A stretch of 64,000 bases of DNA from Chryseobacterium gregarium DSM 19109 (GCF_000430845.1 NZ_AUMU01000018.1:1-64000), one strand, 5' to 3'. Shown: positions 1 to 12,900, counted from the stretch's first letter. Numbers and translations are program-made. Notes: generated from the letters alone by a model not told the origin.

Positions 1-2433
1 TATGTCCAGGGAGTCTGGTCTTACCTTTTAAGTTCTTATAATGCCTCCGAAGAAGTTGTATTTGGTAGCGTGGTTTCAGGTCGACCTGCTGAAGTCCACG
101 GTATAGAGAATATGGTAGGATTATTTATCAATACGATACCAGTATGTGCCCGAATCCGTGAAGAGGATACTCCACGAAGTTTATTAGATCAGATTCATCA
201 GGACTCTATTCAGAATAGCCGTTATCATTTTAATAGTTTAGCAGAGATCCAGTCTTTATCCTCTTTAGGTAAAGAACTGATCAATCATATTATTGTTTTT
301 GAGAATTATGTGAAGAATGAACAAGGGAATGCAGAAGCAAGTTCAAATGCAGGCCTATCGTCTGAGTCAGCAGGTTCTTTTGAACAGACCAACTATCCGT
401 TTACCATTGTTGTGGTTCCTGATAACGGAAGTCTGGATATTGAGTTCCGCTATGATTCTTCCATATTTGCTCCATCTTCAATGACATCTTTATTATCTCA
501 TTTTAAAGAAGTTTTTCATCAGTTTGTAAGTGCAGCGGATACTCCTTTAAGAACACTGGATTATGTAAGTGCTGAAGAAAAGGCAGTTTTAGAATCATTC
601 AATAATACGGAAGTTAATTATCCTGTTGATGAAACCATTGTAAGTTTATTTGAAAAACAGGTATTAAGTACTCCGGACCATACAGCGGTTGTTTACGAAG
701 ATATTTCGCTGACGTATGCTGAGCTCAATGCAAGATCAAATCAGTTGGCTCATTATTTAGGTGAAAAATATTCTATAGAGGGAGATGACCTGATTTGTAT
801 TCAATTGCCTCGTAATGAGAATATGCTGATTTCAATATTAGGGATATTAAAATCTGGAGGAGCTTACGTACCTATAGATGTTGATTATCCACAAGAAAGG
901 ATAGATTACATTTTAAGTGATACCCAGGCCAAAGCCAATATTGATGAATCTTTCCTTTTAGAGTTTGATTCTTTAAAAGAAAGATATTCCACAGAGAATC
1001 CTGAGACAGTAATCAGACCAGATCATTTAGCTTATATTATCTATACTTCAGGGACCACAGGAAATCCTAAGGGTGTAATGATTGAACATAAAAATGTAGT
1101 TCGTTTATTGTTCAATGACAAAGCATTGTATGATTTTAACAGTAATGACTCGTGGACTCTATTCCATTCCTATAATTTTGACTTTTCGGTATGGGAATGT
1201 TATGGTGCTTTACTTTACGGAGGCAGTCTTCACGTAATCTCTAAACAAACATCCCAGGATCCCGGAGCCTTCTTAAACTATCTGATCAGGAACAAGATCA
1301 CCGTTTTAAATCAAACTCCTGCTGCTTTTTATAACCTGTTGGAATATGACAGTGAATTTAATAACGAGAATCTGTCATTACGCTATGTAATTTTTGGAGG
1401 AGAAGCCCTTAATCCTGTTCTGTTGCAGGATTGGCATTGTAAATATCCGGAAATCCGAATGATTAATATGTACGGGATCACGGAAACTACGGTCCATGTT
1501 ACCTATAAAGAGCTTAATGCTGCGGATATGACCCGTTCTTTATCCAATATAGGAAAACCTATCCCAACGTTAGGCTGCTATATTCTGGATCCACAGGGTC
1601 GTTTGCTTCCTGTAGGAGTGAGTGGTGAGATGTATGTTTCCGGTGATGGTTTGGCCAGAGGCTACCTTAACCTAGAAGATTTAACCAAAGAAAAATTTAT
1701 CGATAATCCGTTTGTGAAAGGCACTAAAATGTACCGTTCCGGTGATCTTGGAAGATGGCTGCCGGACGGTAATATTGAGTACTTAGGAAGAATTGATCAT
1801 CAGGTTAAAATTCGTGGGCACAGGATAGAGCTCGGAGAGATCGACACACAGGTACTTTCTTATAGAGATTCGATCAAAAATGTCGTTACTGCTGTTAAAG
1901 AACATCAAGGCAGTAAGAACTTGGTGGTGTATTATGTATCAGACATATCGATTGATAAGCAAGAACTGTCTCAATATCTGGAAACAAAACTTCCACAGTA
2001 TATGCTTCCTGGTTTTTATGTGGAACTGGATTTTATTCCTTTAACCAGCAATGGTAAGATTGACCGAAAAAGCTTACCTGAAGTGGAAAGTTCGGATCTG
2101 ATAAAGAACGAATATGTGGCACCTCAGACAGAAACCGAGCAACTACTGGTTGAACTAGTAGCAAAAATTTTGAATTATCAGAAAGAAGAGATCAGTATTC
2201 AGGATAACTTCTTTGATATGGGATTAAATTCATTGTCTATTGTAAAGCTCTCCCAGCTATTACGTAAAGATTTTGGTTTAGAAATAGAAATTGCCAAATT
2301 CTTTTCTTACCCAAGTGTATCAGGGTTAGCCCACTTCATACAAAGCATGAACTCATATACTGAAGAAACGACAGCGGAAGATCAAAATCTGTCGGATCAC
2401 GTAGATAACCTTATTGATAACCTATTCGATTAA
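1..2433 (+). CDS. NRPS, C-terminal part (C-A[Thr]-PCP), truncated by window edge
   Basis: The reading frame is open from base 1, so this is the 3' part of a longer synthetase. It begins inside a condensation domain whose end (VVSGRPAEVHGIENMVGLFIN) resembles the C domains that follow epimerases later in the cluster, which suggests a D-specific donor (inference). An adenylation domain follows (about 590-2090) with YTSGTTGNPKG, FDFSVWE, NMYGITETT, YRSGDLGRWLPDG and NGKIDRK. Aligned to GrsA, the specificity residues read D-F-W-N-I-G-M-V-H-K, the classic threonine code. The carrier domain (about 2130-2340) has DMGLNSLS rather than the usual GGHS/GGDS but keeps the phosphopantetheine serine. A short acidic tail ending NLIDNLFD may dock to the PKS, which starts 8 bp downstream. 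Predicted role: adds L-Thr and passes the chain to the PKS. Upstream modules are not visible. Confidence 0.95.
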   Translation, partial: YVQGVWSYLLSSYNASEEVVFGSVVSGRPAEVHGIENMVGLFINTIPVCARIREEDTPRSLLDQIHQDSIQNSRYHFNSLAEIQSLSSLGKELINHIIVFENYVKNEQGNAEASSNAGLSSESAGSFEQTNYPFTIVVVPDNGSLDIEFRYDSSIFAPSSMTSLLSHFKEVFHQFVSAADTPLRTLDYVSAEEKAVLESFNNTEVNYPVDETIVSLFEKQVLSTPDHTAVVYEDISLTYAELNARSNQLAHYLGEKYSIEGDDLICIQLPRNENMLISILGILKSGGAYVPIDVDYPQERIDYILSDTQAKANIDESFLLEFDSLKERYSTENPETVIRPDHLAYIIYTSGTTGNPKGVMIEHKNVVRLLFNDKALYDFNSNDSWTLFHSYNFDFSVWECYGALLYGGSLHVISKQTSQDPGAFLNYLIRNKITVLNQTPAAFYNLLEYDSEFNNENLSLRYVIFGGEALNPVLLQDWHCKYPEIRMINMYGITETTVHVTYKELNAADMTRSLSNIGKPIPTLGCYILDPQGRLLPVGVSGEMYVSGDGLARGYLNLEDLTKEKFIDNPFVKGTKMYRSGDLGRWLPDGNIEYLGRIDHQVKIRGHRIELGEIDTQVLSYRDSIKNVVTAVKEHQGSKNLVVYYVSDISIDKQELSQYLETKLPQYMLPGFYVELDFIPLTSNGKIDRKSLPEVESSDLIKNEYVAPQTETEQLLVELVAKILNYQKEEISIQDNFFDMGLNSLSIVKLSQLLRKDFGLEIEIAKFFSYPSVSGLAHFIQSMNSYTEETTAEDQNLSDHVDNLIDNLFD

Positions 2434-2441
2434 ATTGTACT

Positions 2442-5400
2442 ATGCAAAGAGAATCCTTAAAAAGAGATATAGCCATAATAGGTGTTTCCTGTATGTTTTC
2501 AGGTTGCGATAATCCCCATACATTCTGGGAAAAGCTCGCCAATGGAAATGAGCTGATTGAGTTTTATACAGATCAGGAATTAGTAGAAAGCGGAATAGAA
2601 CCCAAGCTTATTCAGGATCCTAATTATGTGAAAGTAAAGACATTTATTGACCATTCCGATGCTTTCGATTATACATTTTTTGGCTACACAAAAGATGAGG
2701 CCAATAGTATGGATCCACAAATCAGAATTTTACATCAGTTGGTTTGGGAAGCATTTGAAGATTCATGTTATGATCCATCAAAAATTCAGGATAAAGTAGG
2801 TGTATATCTTACTGCACCGGACAATTTCAACTGGATTGCCCATACCACCATTAATAAAAAAGATACGGTTGATCCTTTTTATTTATCACAAATCAACAAT
2901 AAAAATTTCTGCAGTTCTTTAATTTCTTATAACCTGAATCTAAAGGGACCGAGTATTTTCATGGATACGGCATGTTCAAGCTCTTTGGTTGCGATGCATA
3001 CAGCATGCAGGGCATTGTTATTAAGAGAGTGTTCGATGGCGGTAGCAGGAGGGATTGCCTTAAACACTAAAGATGAAAAAGGGTATATATATGAAGAGGG
3101 AATGATCTCTTCTAAAGATGGACATTGCAGGGCGTTTGATGAAGATTCAAGTGGAACAGTAACTACAGAAGGTGGTGGTGTAGTGGTCTTGAAGAGGCTG
3201 GAAGATGCTCTTAATGATAATGATCATATCTACGCTATTGTAAGAGCAACTGCTGTTAATAATGATGGGAAAAGAAAAGTAGGGTATACGGCGCCCAGCA
3301 TATCAGGACAATCTGATTGTATAAAGCAGGCTCATAATTTTGCCAAGGTTTCCCTCGACGAGATTTCTTATATCGAAACCCATGGTACCGGAACAAAACT
3401 GGGAGATCCTATTGAAATAGAAGCACTTAATAAGTCTTTTAACTATGATCAATCTTTGAAATGTGCCATAGGAGCCGTGAAGTCAAACTTAGGGCATACA
3501 GGTAATGCAGCAGGAATTGCAGGAATTATTAAAACAGCCTTATCTTTAGAGAACAAGGTTATACCACCATCTTTGCATTATGTAAAACCTAACTCAGAAA
3601 TAAGTTTTAGCAAAGGTCCATTTTATGTTAATACTCAGGCAAAACAATGGGAGACAAAAGACAACCGTCCATTGATTGCGGGAGTAAGCAGTTTTGGAAT
3701 TGGGGGAACCAATGCTCACGCAATTTTAGAAAATTTTGTAGCTGATCATTCAAGTGATTATAGAGACAAACAGGTAAATAATGTGATAACCTATTCTGCT
3801 AAAAGACCGGAAGCTGTAAGGCAATATTTTACAAAATTAAAAAAGTTTATCACTGAAAATAAGAGAATTAACCTGTCGGATCTTTCCTATTCTTTAAACA
3901 CAGGAAGAGCTCAGTTTGATTATAGAAATACAATCGTTTTCAAAGACAGAGAAGATTTATTAAATGAGTTAGAAACTAAAAAGGATTTTTACCAAAAAGC
4001 AAAATCTTCACAACAAATTGTTTTTGTTTTTCCAGGTCAGGGAGCTCAGTACTTTAAAATGGGGGAACAGCTTTATCATCAGGAAGAAGGCTTTAAACAG
4101 TATATAGATGAAGGGCTTTTAATCCTGAAGAATAAATTCAATGCAGACTATTCTCAGGTTCTGGGATATGGTAGTACTCAAACTTCTGATCCGTTAAAAA
4201 TTAATGAAACTCAATATACGCAACCGTTGTTATTCCTTATTGAATATGCATTGGCAAAATTTCTTATTGAACTTGGAATAAAACCTTCATTAATGATAGG
4301 CCATAGTTTGGGAGAATATGTTGCAGCATGTATTTCCGGAGTACTTTCTTTTGAAGATGGATTATTGCTGGTTGCAGAAAGAGCTTTATTAATGAGTAAA
4401 ATACCAACCGGGAAAATGGCTGCCATAAATGCTTCTTTTGAGCAGATAAAAAATGAAATCACAGATAAAGTCTCAGTAGCAGCGGTCAATTCAGATCATA
4501 CAACAGTTTTGTCTGGAACAGAAGAAGATATTCAGGAGTGTATCAATATATTTAATGAAAAGAATATTACAACCACTCTTTTAAAAACTTCACATGCATT
4601 TCATTCCCGAATGATGAATGATATTGCTGCAGATTTTGAAAATTTATTTTCTGATATTCAATTGTCAGCACCTGAGATTCCGTATATATCGAATCTTACG
4701 GCCAACTTTATTTCAGGAGACGAAGCAAAATCACCTCAATATTGGAGAGAACAAATGTTGAATACGGTTCTTTTTGAAAAAGGAATTAAAAATATTCTGA
4801 AGGATCCAAAAGACTATATATTCATAGAATTAGGACCTTCTACACTAACTAATGCAATTAAACAAAACGAGTTCTATAATGATAATACGATTATCCGGTT
4901 ATTGCAAAGGTCCGGGCAAAATGAAGAATTGCAATTTTTAAACAAAGCTTTGGGTGAATTATGGCAATCGGGTATTGAGATAGATTGGAGAACATATTAT
5001 CAAAATCAGAAAAGAAAGAAAATTTCATTGCCCACCTATGCATTTGAAAAAAATAAACTGGATTTTCATGTCAATCCTTTTAAAAGGTTTACGGTGGACA
5101 ACAATCCTTCGTCTTTAGACCTTTTTTATCAAAAAAGATGGAAGAACAGTCAGTTGTCTAAAGGCGCAAAGGAGGAAAAGGCAACATTTATTATTTTTTC
5201 TGAAAATAGTTTTGTATCACAAAGTATCCTTCACGAACTGGAAAACAGGGACATTAGCTTTATCGAATTAGAAAAAAATGAATTTTTTAAAGCAAATGGG
5301 GAGATAGATCTTGGAAGTATTACGGATTATCTGGATAAAATCAATACTACAGACCGTACTAATTATCAGATTATTTTCACCTGGAATATACAGGATGATC

Positions 5401-6764
5401 AATTAAGTTCCATGGTCTCTGTTTTCAGGTTGTTTAATATCATCGGAAAATTCCTCATCTCTAGTGATCTGACATTAAATTCGAAGATTACTTTAATAGG
5501 GGATTTCAGTAATATGGAGGTTAATGCAAACAGCAATACTACATTACTATCTTCATTTGGCCAGCTGTATGTCTGTGCGCAGGAAAATAAAAATATCTTC
5601 AGTTTTCTTTTAGATATTCCATCAGGGAATGATCTTCCTTATGGAAAGATCATTGATGAAATAGAATACAACTTTTCTGATCCTTTTGTAACTTATAAAG
5701 GAGACCAAAGATATGTTCCGTTTTATGAAAGATGGAGTGAGGAGAAAGGTGATGTTCAGCTGGATTCCAAAGTTATCGTTGTCATTGGAGGTTCAGGTAA
5801 GATCGGAAAAATTCTTACCGGTTACCTGTTAGAAAATAAAGCTAAAGTTGTTGTTGTAGGCAGAAAATCAATTGATCAACTGGACGAAGGATTCAGAAAC
5901 AGAATAGGAAATGAAGTGTCTTACTTTACTTCAGATATTTCAGATCTGGCATCTTTAGAATCAACGATTACCCGTATAGAGCAGGAATATGGAAAAATTC
6001 ATGGCGTGCTGAATTTAGCCGGGAACCCTTCAAATGATTCTTTAAAATTAGTAGAGCATCTGGATATGGAAGCAATCCAGGATCAGCTGTCTCCGAAGGT
6101 ACAGGGAATCATTAATTTGTATGAAGTATTCTCCGTCAAAAAACTTGATTTTGTATGGATCACTTCCAGTTTGTCAGCAATCCTTGGCGGTCAGACTTTT
6201 GGAGCGTATTCGGTAGCTAATTCTTATATGGATTATTATATCGGAAAATCCAAACCTCAGAATTGGGTCAGCGTAAATCTGGACGGAATCAGTGATCGTG
6301 CGATAAATGAAGCTAAGCTCATTGAAATTTTTAAGACAACACTGTCTTCCAATGGACAAAATCATCAGATCATTGCATCGGCAAAAAATCCCAATCAACA
6401 CCTGACCTATGCTTATAAAACGAATAACAATCCGGTAGATCCTATTTCTACCAACAACCTATACAGCACCGGGTATGTAGGACCTGTCTCTGCTATGGAA
6501 ATTAAGCTTTGTGATGTATTTAATAGTTTTTTTGAACCTAAAAAAGTGGGAACTACCGATAATTTCTTCGAATTAGGCGGGGATTCATTAAAAGCAATGA
6601 CCATTTTAAAGAATATCAATAAAGAATTCGATCTGGAACTAACACCGCAGGATCTTTATACTTCACCTACGATAAAAGGCCTTGCGCTTCATATTGAGAT
6701 GATATCATATGTTTCAAAAACAGAAGTAAGCAATGAGCCCAACCGAAAGATAATCATTATATAA
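2442..6764 (+). CDS. Type I polyketide synthase module KS-AT-KR-ACP
   Basis: One cis-AT extension module of 1440 residues. The ketosynthase (about 8-425) has DTACSSS with Cys178, ETHGTGT and KSNLGHTG, so its catalytic triad is complete. The acyltransferase (about 520-815) has GHSLGE with Ser622 and a HAFH motif near residue 718, typical of malonyl-CoA selection. The ketoreductase (about 1105-1290) has GGSGKIG near 1117 and the AYSVANSYMD Tyr/Asn pair; I see no clear LDD motif, so stereochemistry is not predicted. The acyl carrier domain has LGGDSL with Ser1382. There is no dehydratase or enoylreductase. Predicted reaction: one malonate extension of the Thr-terminated chain with reduction to a beta-hydroxyl, giving a statine-like unit. 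It lies between two NRPS genes (gaps 8 and 14 bp) in one operon. Confidence 0.95.
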   Translation: MQRESLKRDIAIIGVSCMFSGCDNPHTFWEKLANGNELIEFYTDQELVESGIEPKLIQDPNYVKVKTFIDHSDAFDYTFFGYTKDEANSMDPQIRILHQLVWEAFEDSCYDPSKIQDKVGVYLTAPDNFNWIAHTTINKKDTVDPFYLSQINNKNFCSSLISYNLNLKGPSIFMDTACSSSLVAMHTACRALLLRECSMAVAGGIALNTKDEKGYIYEEGMISSKDGHCRAFDEDSSGTVTTEGGGVVVLKRLEDALNDNDHIYAIVRATAVNNDGKRKVGYTAPSISGQSDCIKQAHNFAKVSLDEISYIETHGTGTKLGDPIEIEALNKSFNYDQSLKCAIGAVKSNLGHTGNAAGIAGIIKTALSLENKVIPPSLHYVKPNSEISFSKGPFYVNTQAKQWETKDNRPLIAGVSSFGIGGTNAHAILENFVADHSSDYRDKQVNNVITYSAKRPEAVRQYFTKLKKFITENKRINLSDLSYSLNTGRAQFDYRNTIVFKDREDLLNELETKKDFYQKAKSSQQIVFVFPGQGAQYFKMGEQLYHQEEGFKQYIDEGLLILKNKFNADYSQVLGYGSTQTSDPLKINETQYTQPLLFLIEYALAKFLIELGIKPSLMIGHSLGEYVAACISGVLSFEDGLLLVAERALLMSKIPTGKMAAINASFEQIKNEITDKVSVAAVNSDHTTVLSGTEEDIQECINIFNEKNITTTLLKTSHAFHSRMMNDIAADFENLFSDIQLSAPEIPYISNLTANFISGDEAKSPQYWREQMLNTVLFEKGIKNILKDPKDYIFIELGPSTLTNAIKQNEFYNDNTIIRLLQRSGQNEELQFLNKALGELWQSGIEIDWRTYYQNQKRKKISLPTYAFEKNKLDFHVNPFKRFTVDNNPSSLDLFYQKRWKNSQLSKGAKEEKATFIIFSENSFVSQSILHELENRDISFIELEKNEFFKANGEIDLGSITDYLDKINTTDRTNYQIIFTWNIQDDQLSSMVSVFRLFNIIGKFLISSDLTLNSKITLIGDFSNMEVNANSNTTLLSSFGQLYVCAQENKNIFSFLLDIPSGNDLPYGKIIDEIEYNFSDPFVTYKGDQRYVPFYERWSEEKGDVQLDSKVIVVIGGSGKIGKILTGYLLENKAKVVVVGRKSIDQLDEGFRNRIGNEVSYFTSDISDLASLESTITRIEQEYGKIHGVLNLAGNPSNDSLKLVEHLDMEAIQDQLSPKVQGIINLYEVFSVKKLDFVWITSSLSAILGGQTFGAYSVANSYMDYYIGKSKPQNWVSVNLDGISDRAINEAKLIEIFKTTLSSNGQNHQIIASAKNPNQHLTYAYKTNNNPVDPISTNNLYSTGYVGPVSAMEIKLCDVFNSFFEPKKVGTTDNFFELGGDSLKAMTILKNINKEFDLELTPQDLYTSPTIKGLALHIEMISYVSKTEVSNEPNRKIIII

Positions 6765-6778
6765 ATCCTATTCTTTAT

Positions 6779-6943
6779 ATGTTAAATTTATTAGAAGAAT
6801 TAAAAGGTAAAAATATTCACATCTCTGTAAAAGATAATAACCTTGTTATTGATACGACAGAAGATATTGAAGAAAGTCTTATTAAAAGAATCAGAGTTTA
6901 TAAAGAGGAGATCATATCCTATATTTTAAAACATAATTCTAAT
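6779..6943 (+). other. TubC-like N-terminal NRPS docking domain (coding segment)
   Basis: The first roughly 55 residues match the TubC_N pattern: an amphipathic start (MLNLLEELKGKNIHISVKDN), then a strand with DNNLVID, then a helix ending KEEIISYIL, before C1 begins at about residue 62. TubC_N domains mediate subunit docking at PKS/NRPS and NRPS/NRPS junctions. Its position directly after the PKS gene supports the inferred order PKS then Ser module. The call is from pattern recognition only. Confidence 0.7.
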
Positions 6944-9900
6944 AGTATAACCAAACATACCTCTACCGGAAAAGATCATCCTGTTTCAGATGCTCAGAAA
7001 AGGTTGTGGCTGCAAAGTCTTACTGAAGAGGGATCCAAATCCTATCATATCAATTTTCCTGTTGAATTTTCCTCCTCTTACGATCCGCAAGTGATGCGGC
7101 TTGCTGTTTTACAATTGATCAAAAATTTTGAGATCTTCAGAACGGTATTTCATCTCAATGACGAGGTGGAAGTAAGACAAATCGTTTTAGAAGAAAATAA
7201 CATAGGATTCGATGTTGAGGTTATAGATCTTAAAGAAGAATTATCTGATATTAAGGTCATAGAAGAAGCAGTTAAAAACCTAAATTCACAGGCATTCGAT
7301 CTGGGTAAAGGACCTTTGCTTAGATGTAAAATTTTTGAACTTAAAGACAAGATCGTCGCCTATTTTATCTTCCATCATATTATTATCGACGGAGTATCTC
7401 TGAATGTTGTGAAGCAAAACATTCTTACTTATTACCATGCAATAGTTCACTCAGAAGAAATAAGCGGTCCAAAGCTCCAGTATCTGGACTACACGTACTG
7501 GAAACTTGCGGGAATTAATAATGGAAATTACAATGCTGCGCAGCGGTATTGGACAGATCTTTTATCAAAGAAAATTCCAACGATCAATTTACCTTCTTAT
7601 GCTAAGAGGCCTTCTGTTAAAACATTCAACAGCTACTCATTAAAAACAGTTATTTCATCAGAACTTACCCAAAAGCTGGACGCTTTTGCTAAACAGAACA
7701 TGGGAACTTTAAATGTAAGTTTACTAAGCGCTGTTTATGTCTTATTAAATAAATATACTTCAGAAAATGACATTACGTTAGGAACTTTTACCTCCGGAAG
7801 AAATCATCCAAGCCTTAATGAAATACCCGGGCTTTTTGTCAATACCATCGTATTAAATAATATACTGGACCCTCAGAAAGACACTTTAACAGATACATTC
7901 AGAAAGGTAAAAGAATCTTTTACAAAAGCATTTACACATCAGGATTACCCTTTTGATCTTTTAATTGAAGATTTACACTTATCCCAGGATACTTCGAGAA
8001 ATCCTTTATTTGATATCACGGTGGTTTTTCAGGATTATCTGGATAATGAATCAGCTGAAGTATACAGTGATGAAATAGAAGACATTGGATTTACAAAAAG
8101 GGCTTTTGATATCAATTTTGAGTTTATCAATAAAGGTTCATTTTTAGAAATGATTGTTGCATTTAATGCAGATGTTTATGATAAAAAGACCATTACTTCT
8201 TTTATAAATCATTTGAAACAAGTACTCCATCAGTTTGTAAGTGCTGCTGATATTCCTTTAAAATCCTTGGATTATATAAGTGCAGAGGAAAGGGCAGTTA
8301 TGGATTCATTTAATCATACACAAGCAGATTATCCATCAGATGAGACAATTGTAAGTTTATTTGAGAAGCAGGTTTCAATAGCTCCAGATCATCCTGCAGT
8401 TATCTATGGAGGTATTTCTCTTAGCTATTCAGAATTAAATGCAAGATCAAACCAGTTGGCGTATTATTTACGTGAAAAGTATTCTATTGAAGGAGATGAT
8501 CTGATCTGTATTCAATTACCGCGCAGTGAGAATATGCTGGTTGCAATTTTAGGAATTTTGAAATCAGGAGGGGCGTATGTACCCATATCTCCGGACTATC
8601 CACTAGACAGGACCAACTATATTTTATCTGATACCCAGGCTAAAATTAATATTGATGAATCTTTCCTTTTGGAGTTTGAATTTTCTAAAGACATATATTC
8701 GACAGAGAATCCAGAGTCTGTAATACGACAGGATCGCTTAGCTTATGTAATCTACACTTCAGGGACAACTGGAAATCCAAAAGGAGTGATGATTGAGCAT
8801 GGTTCCCTGGTCAATCGACTGATGTGGATGCAATCGCGCTATCCTTTAGCTGATGGAGATGTACTTATTCAGAAAACGCCTTATACATTTGATGTTTCTG
8901 TCTGGGAACTTCTTTGGTGGTGTATTTATGGTGCAACGTTATCTGTTTCTGGACAGGGAACTGAAAAAGATCCGTCTCTTATCATAAAGACAGTAGAAAA
9001 GGATCATGTAAGTGTTATTCATTTTGTACCATCTATGTTTACGGCTTTCCTGAATCATATTGATACGTATCCTGAAGAAAAGCAAAAGCTGATAAGTCTG
9101 AAGACTGTTTTTACCAGTGGAGAGGCATTATCTGTTTATCAGAAAGAGTTGTTTTACAGACTGTTTCCTGAAAAGGTTTCATTGGTCAATTTATACGGAC
9201 CTACGGAAGCATGTATAGATGTTACTTACTATGATTGTAAGAAAGACCTGGAAAACACAATAATACCGATCGGTCAGCCTATTGATAACACTCAGATGTA
9301 TGTTTTAGATCATGCACATTGTATCGTACCAATAGGAGTGACCGGAGAATTGTATATTTCGGGTGATGGTTTGGCAAGAGGCTACCTGAACCGAGTAGAA
9401 TTAACAGAAGAAAAATTTGTAGACAACCCTTTTACACCAGGTGCTAAAATGTACCGTACCGGAGATTTGGGAAGATGGTTGCCTGATGGTACAATAGAGT
9501 ATCTGGGAAGAATTGACCATCAAGTCAAGATCCGTGGACATCGTATCGAGTTAGGCGAGATCGACAGCCAGGTGCTTTCCCTCAGTGAATCTATTAAATC
9601 TGTTGTTACAGAGGTAAAAGAACATGAAGGAGACAAGAGTTTGGTGGTGTATTATGTAAGTGATACTCCGATCGACAAGCAGGATCTGGCGAGACATCTT
9701 GAGAGCAAGCTTCCCAAATATATGCTTCCTGGTTTTTATGTAGAACTTGACCAGATTCCTTTAACAAGTAATGGTAAAATCGACAGAAAGAGTTTACGGG
9801 AAGTAAGCAGTTCAGATTTAATAAAGAATGAATATGTAGCTGCTACCAGCGAAGAAGAAAAAGTATTGGTTTCTGTCTGTGAGCAGATCTTGAAATACAG

Positions 9901-12900
9901 TCCGATCAGCATCCGTGATAACTATTATAATTTAGGAGGAGACTCTATAAAGTCTATTCAGATTGTCTCAAGGCTTCGTCAGCAGGGTTATAGTTTGAAG
10001 GTAGAGCATATCTTACAGTATCCGGTGCTAGAAGAGCTGGCTCGTTATATGACAACAGATGTTGCTAAAATTGATCAGTCTGTAGTTACTGGAGATAGTA
10101 TTCTTACGCCTATTCAAAGGTATTTCTTTGAGAGTGAGTGTGTTACTAATAAAAATCATTACAACCAGTCTGTTATCTTAAAGAGTAGAGAAAGAATGTC
10201 AGCTTCTGTTTTAGAAACTTCTCTTAAACGTCTTGTTGAGCACCACGATGCTTTAAGAATGGTATACAGCCAGAAAGACAGGGAGTGGAACCAGCATAAT
10301 GCGGGAATTGATGGGGCGCATTATCGTTTAGAGTCTTTTGATATCAAGAGTGGTAGTGAATCAGAAGAACTATCCCAATTGCAGCAAATAGGTGAGGACC
10401 TTCAGAGCAGTATAGATATTGAATCAGGCATTTTATTCCATGCAGGTCATGTCTCGATGAGTGATGGCGACCGTATCATTTTAGTGGTTCACCATTTGGT
10501 CATGGATGGAGTTTCATGGAGAATTTTGCTTGAAGATTTAGGGAAACTATATGAATCGGGAGGTCAGGGCTTATCTTTTGATCTTCCTTCCAAAACGGAT
10601 TCCTTCCAGAGTTGGGGTAAAGCTTTGGATGAGTATAGCAGAAGCCTGGAATTATCCAAAGAACGTTTGTATTGGGAAGGGGTAGAATCTGAAAATTATA
10701 TAGCTCTGGCTACAGATTATCCTTCAGAAGGCAAACAGATTTTAGATAAAAGCATAGGCTTTAGTTTGAGTTCAGATTCAACGAAATTATTACAGACGCG
10801 TGCCGGGAGGAAATACAGCGCAGAGATCAATGATGTTTTACTGACGGGTTTGGCATTAGCTTTACAGGATCAGTTTGGAATAACCAGGACTAAGGTGTTA
10901 ATGGAAGGTCATGGTAGAGAAGTGATGAACACAGGCTTGGATATCAGTCGGACAATAGGCTGGTTTACCAGTGTATATCCTTTCAGTCTTGATATCAGCA
11001 ATAACAACCAGCCTGCTTTAGTCAGTGTAAAAGAAGGTTTACGTAATATCCCTAACAAAGGAATAGGTTATGGTATTTTACATGATCTAAAAAAAGAGAT
11101 CAGTTCACAGTCAAATCCTTCTGTTTTATTCAATTACCTTGGGGACTTCAATGAAGAAGGAGATAAAGCGATGAATGCGACAGGGAAATTTTCCTTCTTC
11201 CGTTATAGCTCCGAAAATATAGGTTCTTCCGTTGATCCTGTCAATTTATCAACAGATATTTTGTTCGATGTATCAGGAATGACAGTTAATGGAGAAATGA
11301 ATATCAGTATCCGTTATTCAACTAAAGTATTTAAAGAAAGTACCATAGAAAATCTTTTATCTGCCTATCAGGCACACCTGGAAGCTGTAGTGAAAGAGAG
11401 TGAAGATTCATCTGTGATTCTAACCCCATCGGACCTTACTTACAAAGGATTATCCTTCAATACCATTGCAGAGATTAGTAATGGCCATGAAATAGAAGAT
11501 ATTTATGAGCTTTCCCCAATGCAGCAGGGATTATATTTTCATTGGTTGGTGAACGCTAAAGGCTCGGCATACTTTGTCCAGACCTCGTATAGGGTCAAGT
11601 CTACTAATCTTGATCTATCATTGGTAGAAAAGGCTTTTGGAATGTTATTAAACCGCTATACGATTCTTCGAACTTCTTTTGAAAACCGTTACGGTGAAGT
11701 ACCGCTTCAGGTTGTTCATAAAAAAGCCCGTGTAGATTTCAGGCATTTGATCCTTGGATCAGAAACCGGATTGGATAACATCAAACAGGAAGATATCGAT
11801 CAGGGTTTTGTCTTAAGTGAACCTACGCAGATGCGTTTGGTTGTGGTGGAATTACCAGATAATTATTACGAGTTTATATGGAGTCATCATCATATCGTTA
11901 TGGATGGATGGTGTCTGAGTATTCTGATCAATGATTTTGCGACCATTTTACAGAGCCTTCAACAGCAAACTATTTTGTCGTTACCGGAAGCAGAGAAATA
12001 TTCTTCGTACATCCAATGGTTAAAAAGTATTGATAAAGAAGAAGTCCTTACTTATTGGGAGGATTATCTTCAGGGAAAAGACTCTCCAACTCTGATTCCT
12101 TTTGCAAAAGAAATTCAGGAAGATACCACTCAATATGAGTTGTCGTCCCACATTTCATTTGTAGACCAGGATGTATATAAAGAGATTGTACAGTTTTGCA
12201 AAAACTCAGGAATAACATTAAATACGTATATCCAGGCAATATGGTCTTATCTTTTAAGTGCTTATAATGATTTTGATGAGGTAATTTTCGGAGCAGTAGT
12301 ATCAGGAAGGCCGCCGGAAGTGCGGGGCATCGAAAGTATGGTAGGATTGTTTATTAATACAGTTCCTGTACGAGTAGCCATCAATAAAGATGAAACCCCA
12401 CAAATCCTTTTGGATAGAATGCACCGTGAGTCTATCGGCAGTGCAAAATATCATTATCTAAGTTTGGCGGAAATACAGAACAAAAGTACTTTGAAGAGAA
12501 ATCTCATCAATCATATTCTGATCTTTGAAAATTTCTTAATGGCTGAACGTTCAGTTGATCCTGAAAATGATAAAGATTCTGATTCCCTAAAAATTGAAAA
12601 ATCTAAGTTTCAGTTGCAGACATCTTATCCTTTTAATTTTGAGGTTTTCCCTACAGATAAGGATTTAAGGATTCTGGTTGATTATAATAAAAATGTTTTT
12701 GATGACTATTCAGTGATCAATATTGTAAGGGTATTTAAGGAAATCCTTGCGTTTTTCAAAGAAAATATAAATGTCCCGTTTGCTGAAATTACTGATGAGC
12801 TGGAGAAACAGAGCATATATTTTAAAGCAATCAGACAAAAGGATATTAAAGAAATTGTGACCACTGCAGATTCCGATCTGATCAAGCAAAAGAACTCAAA

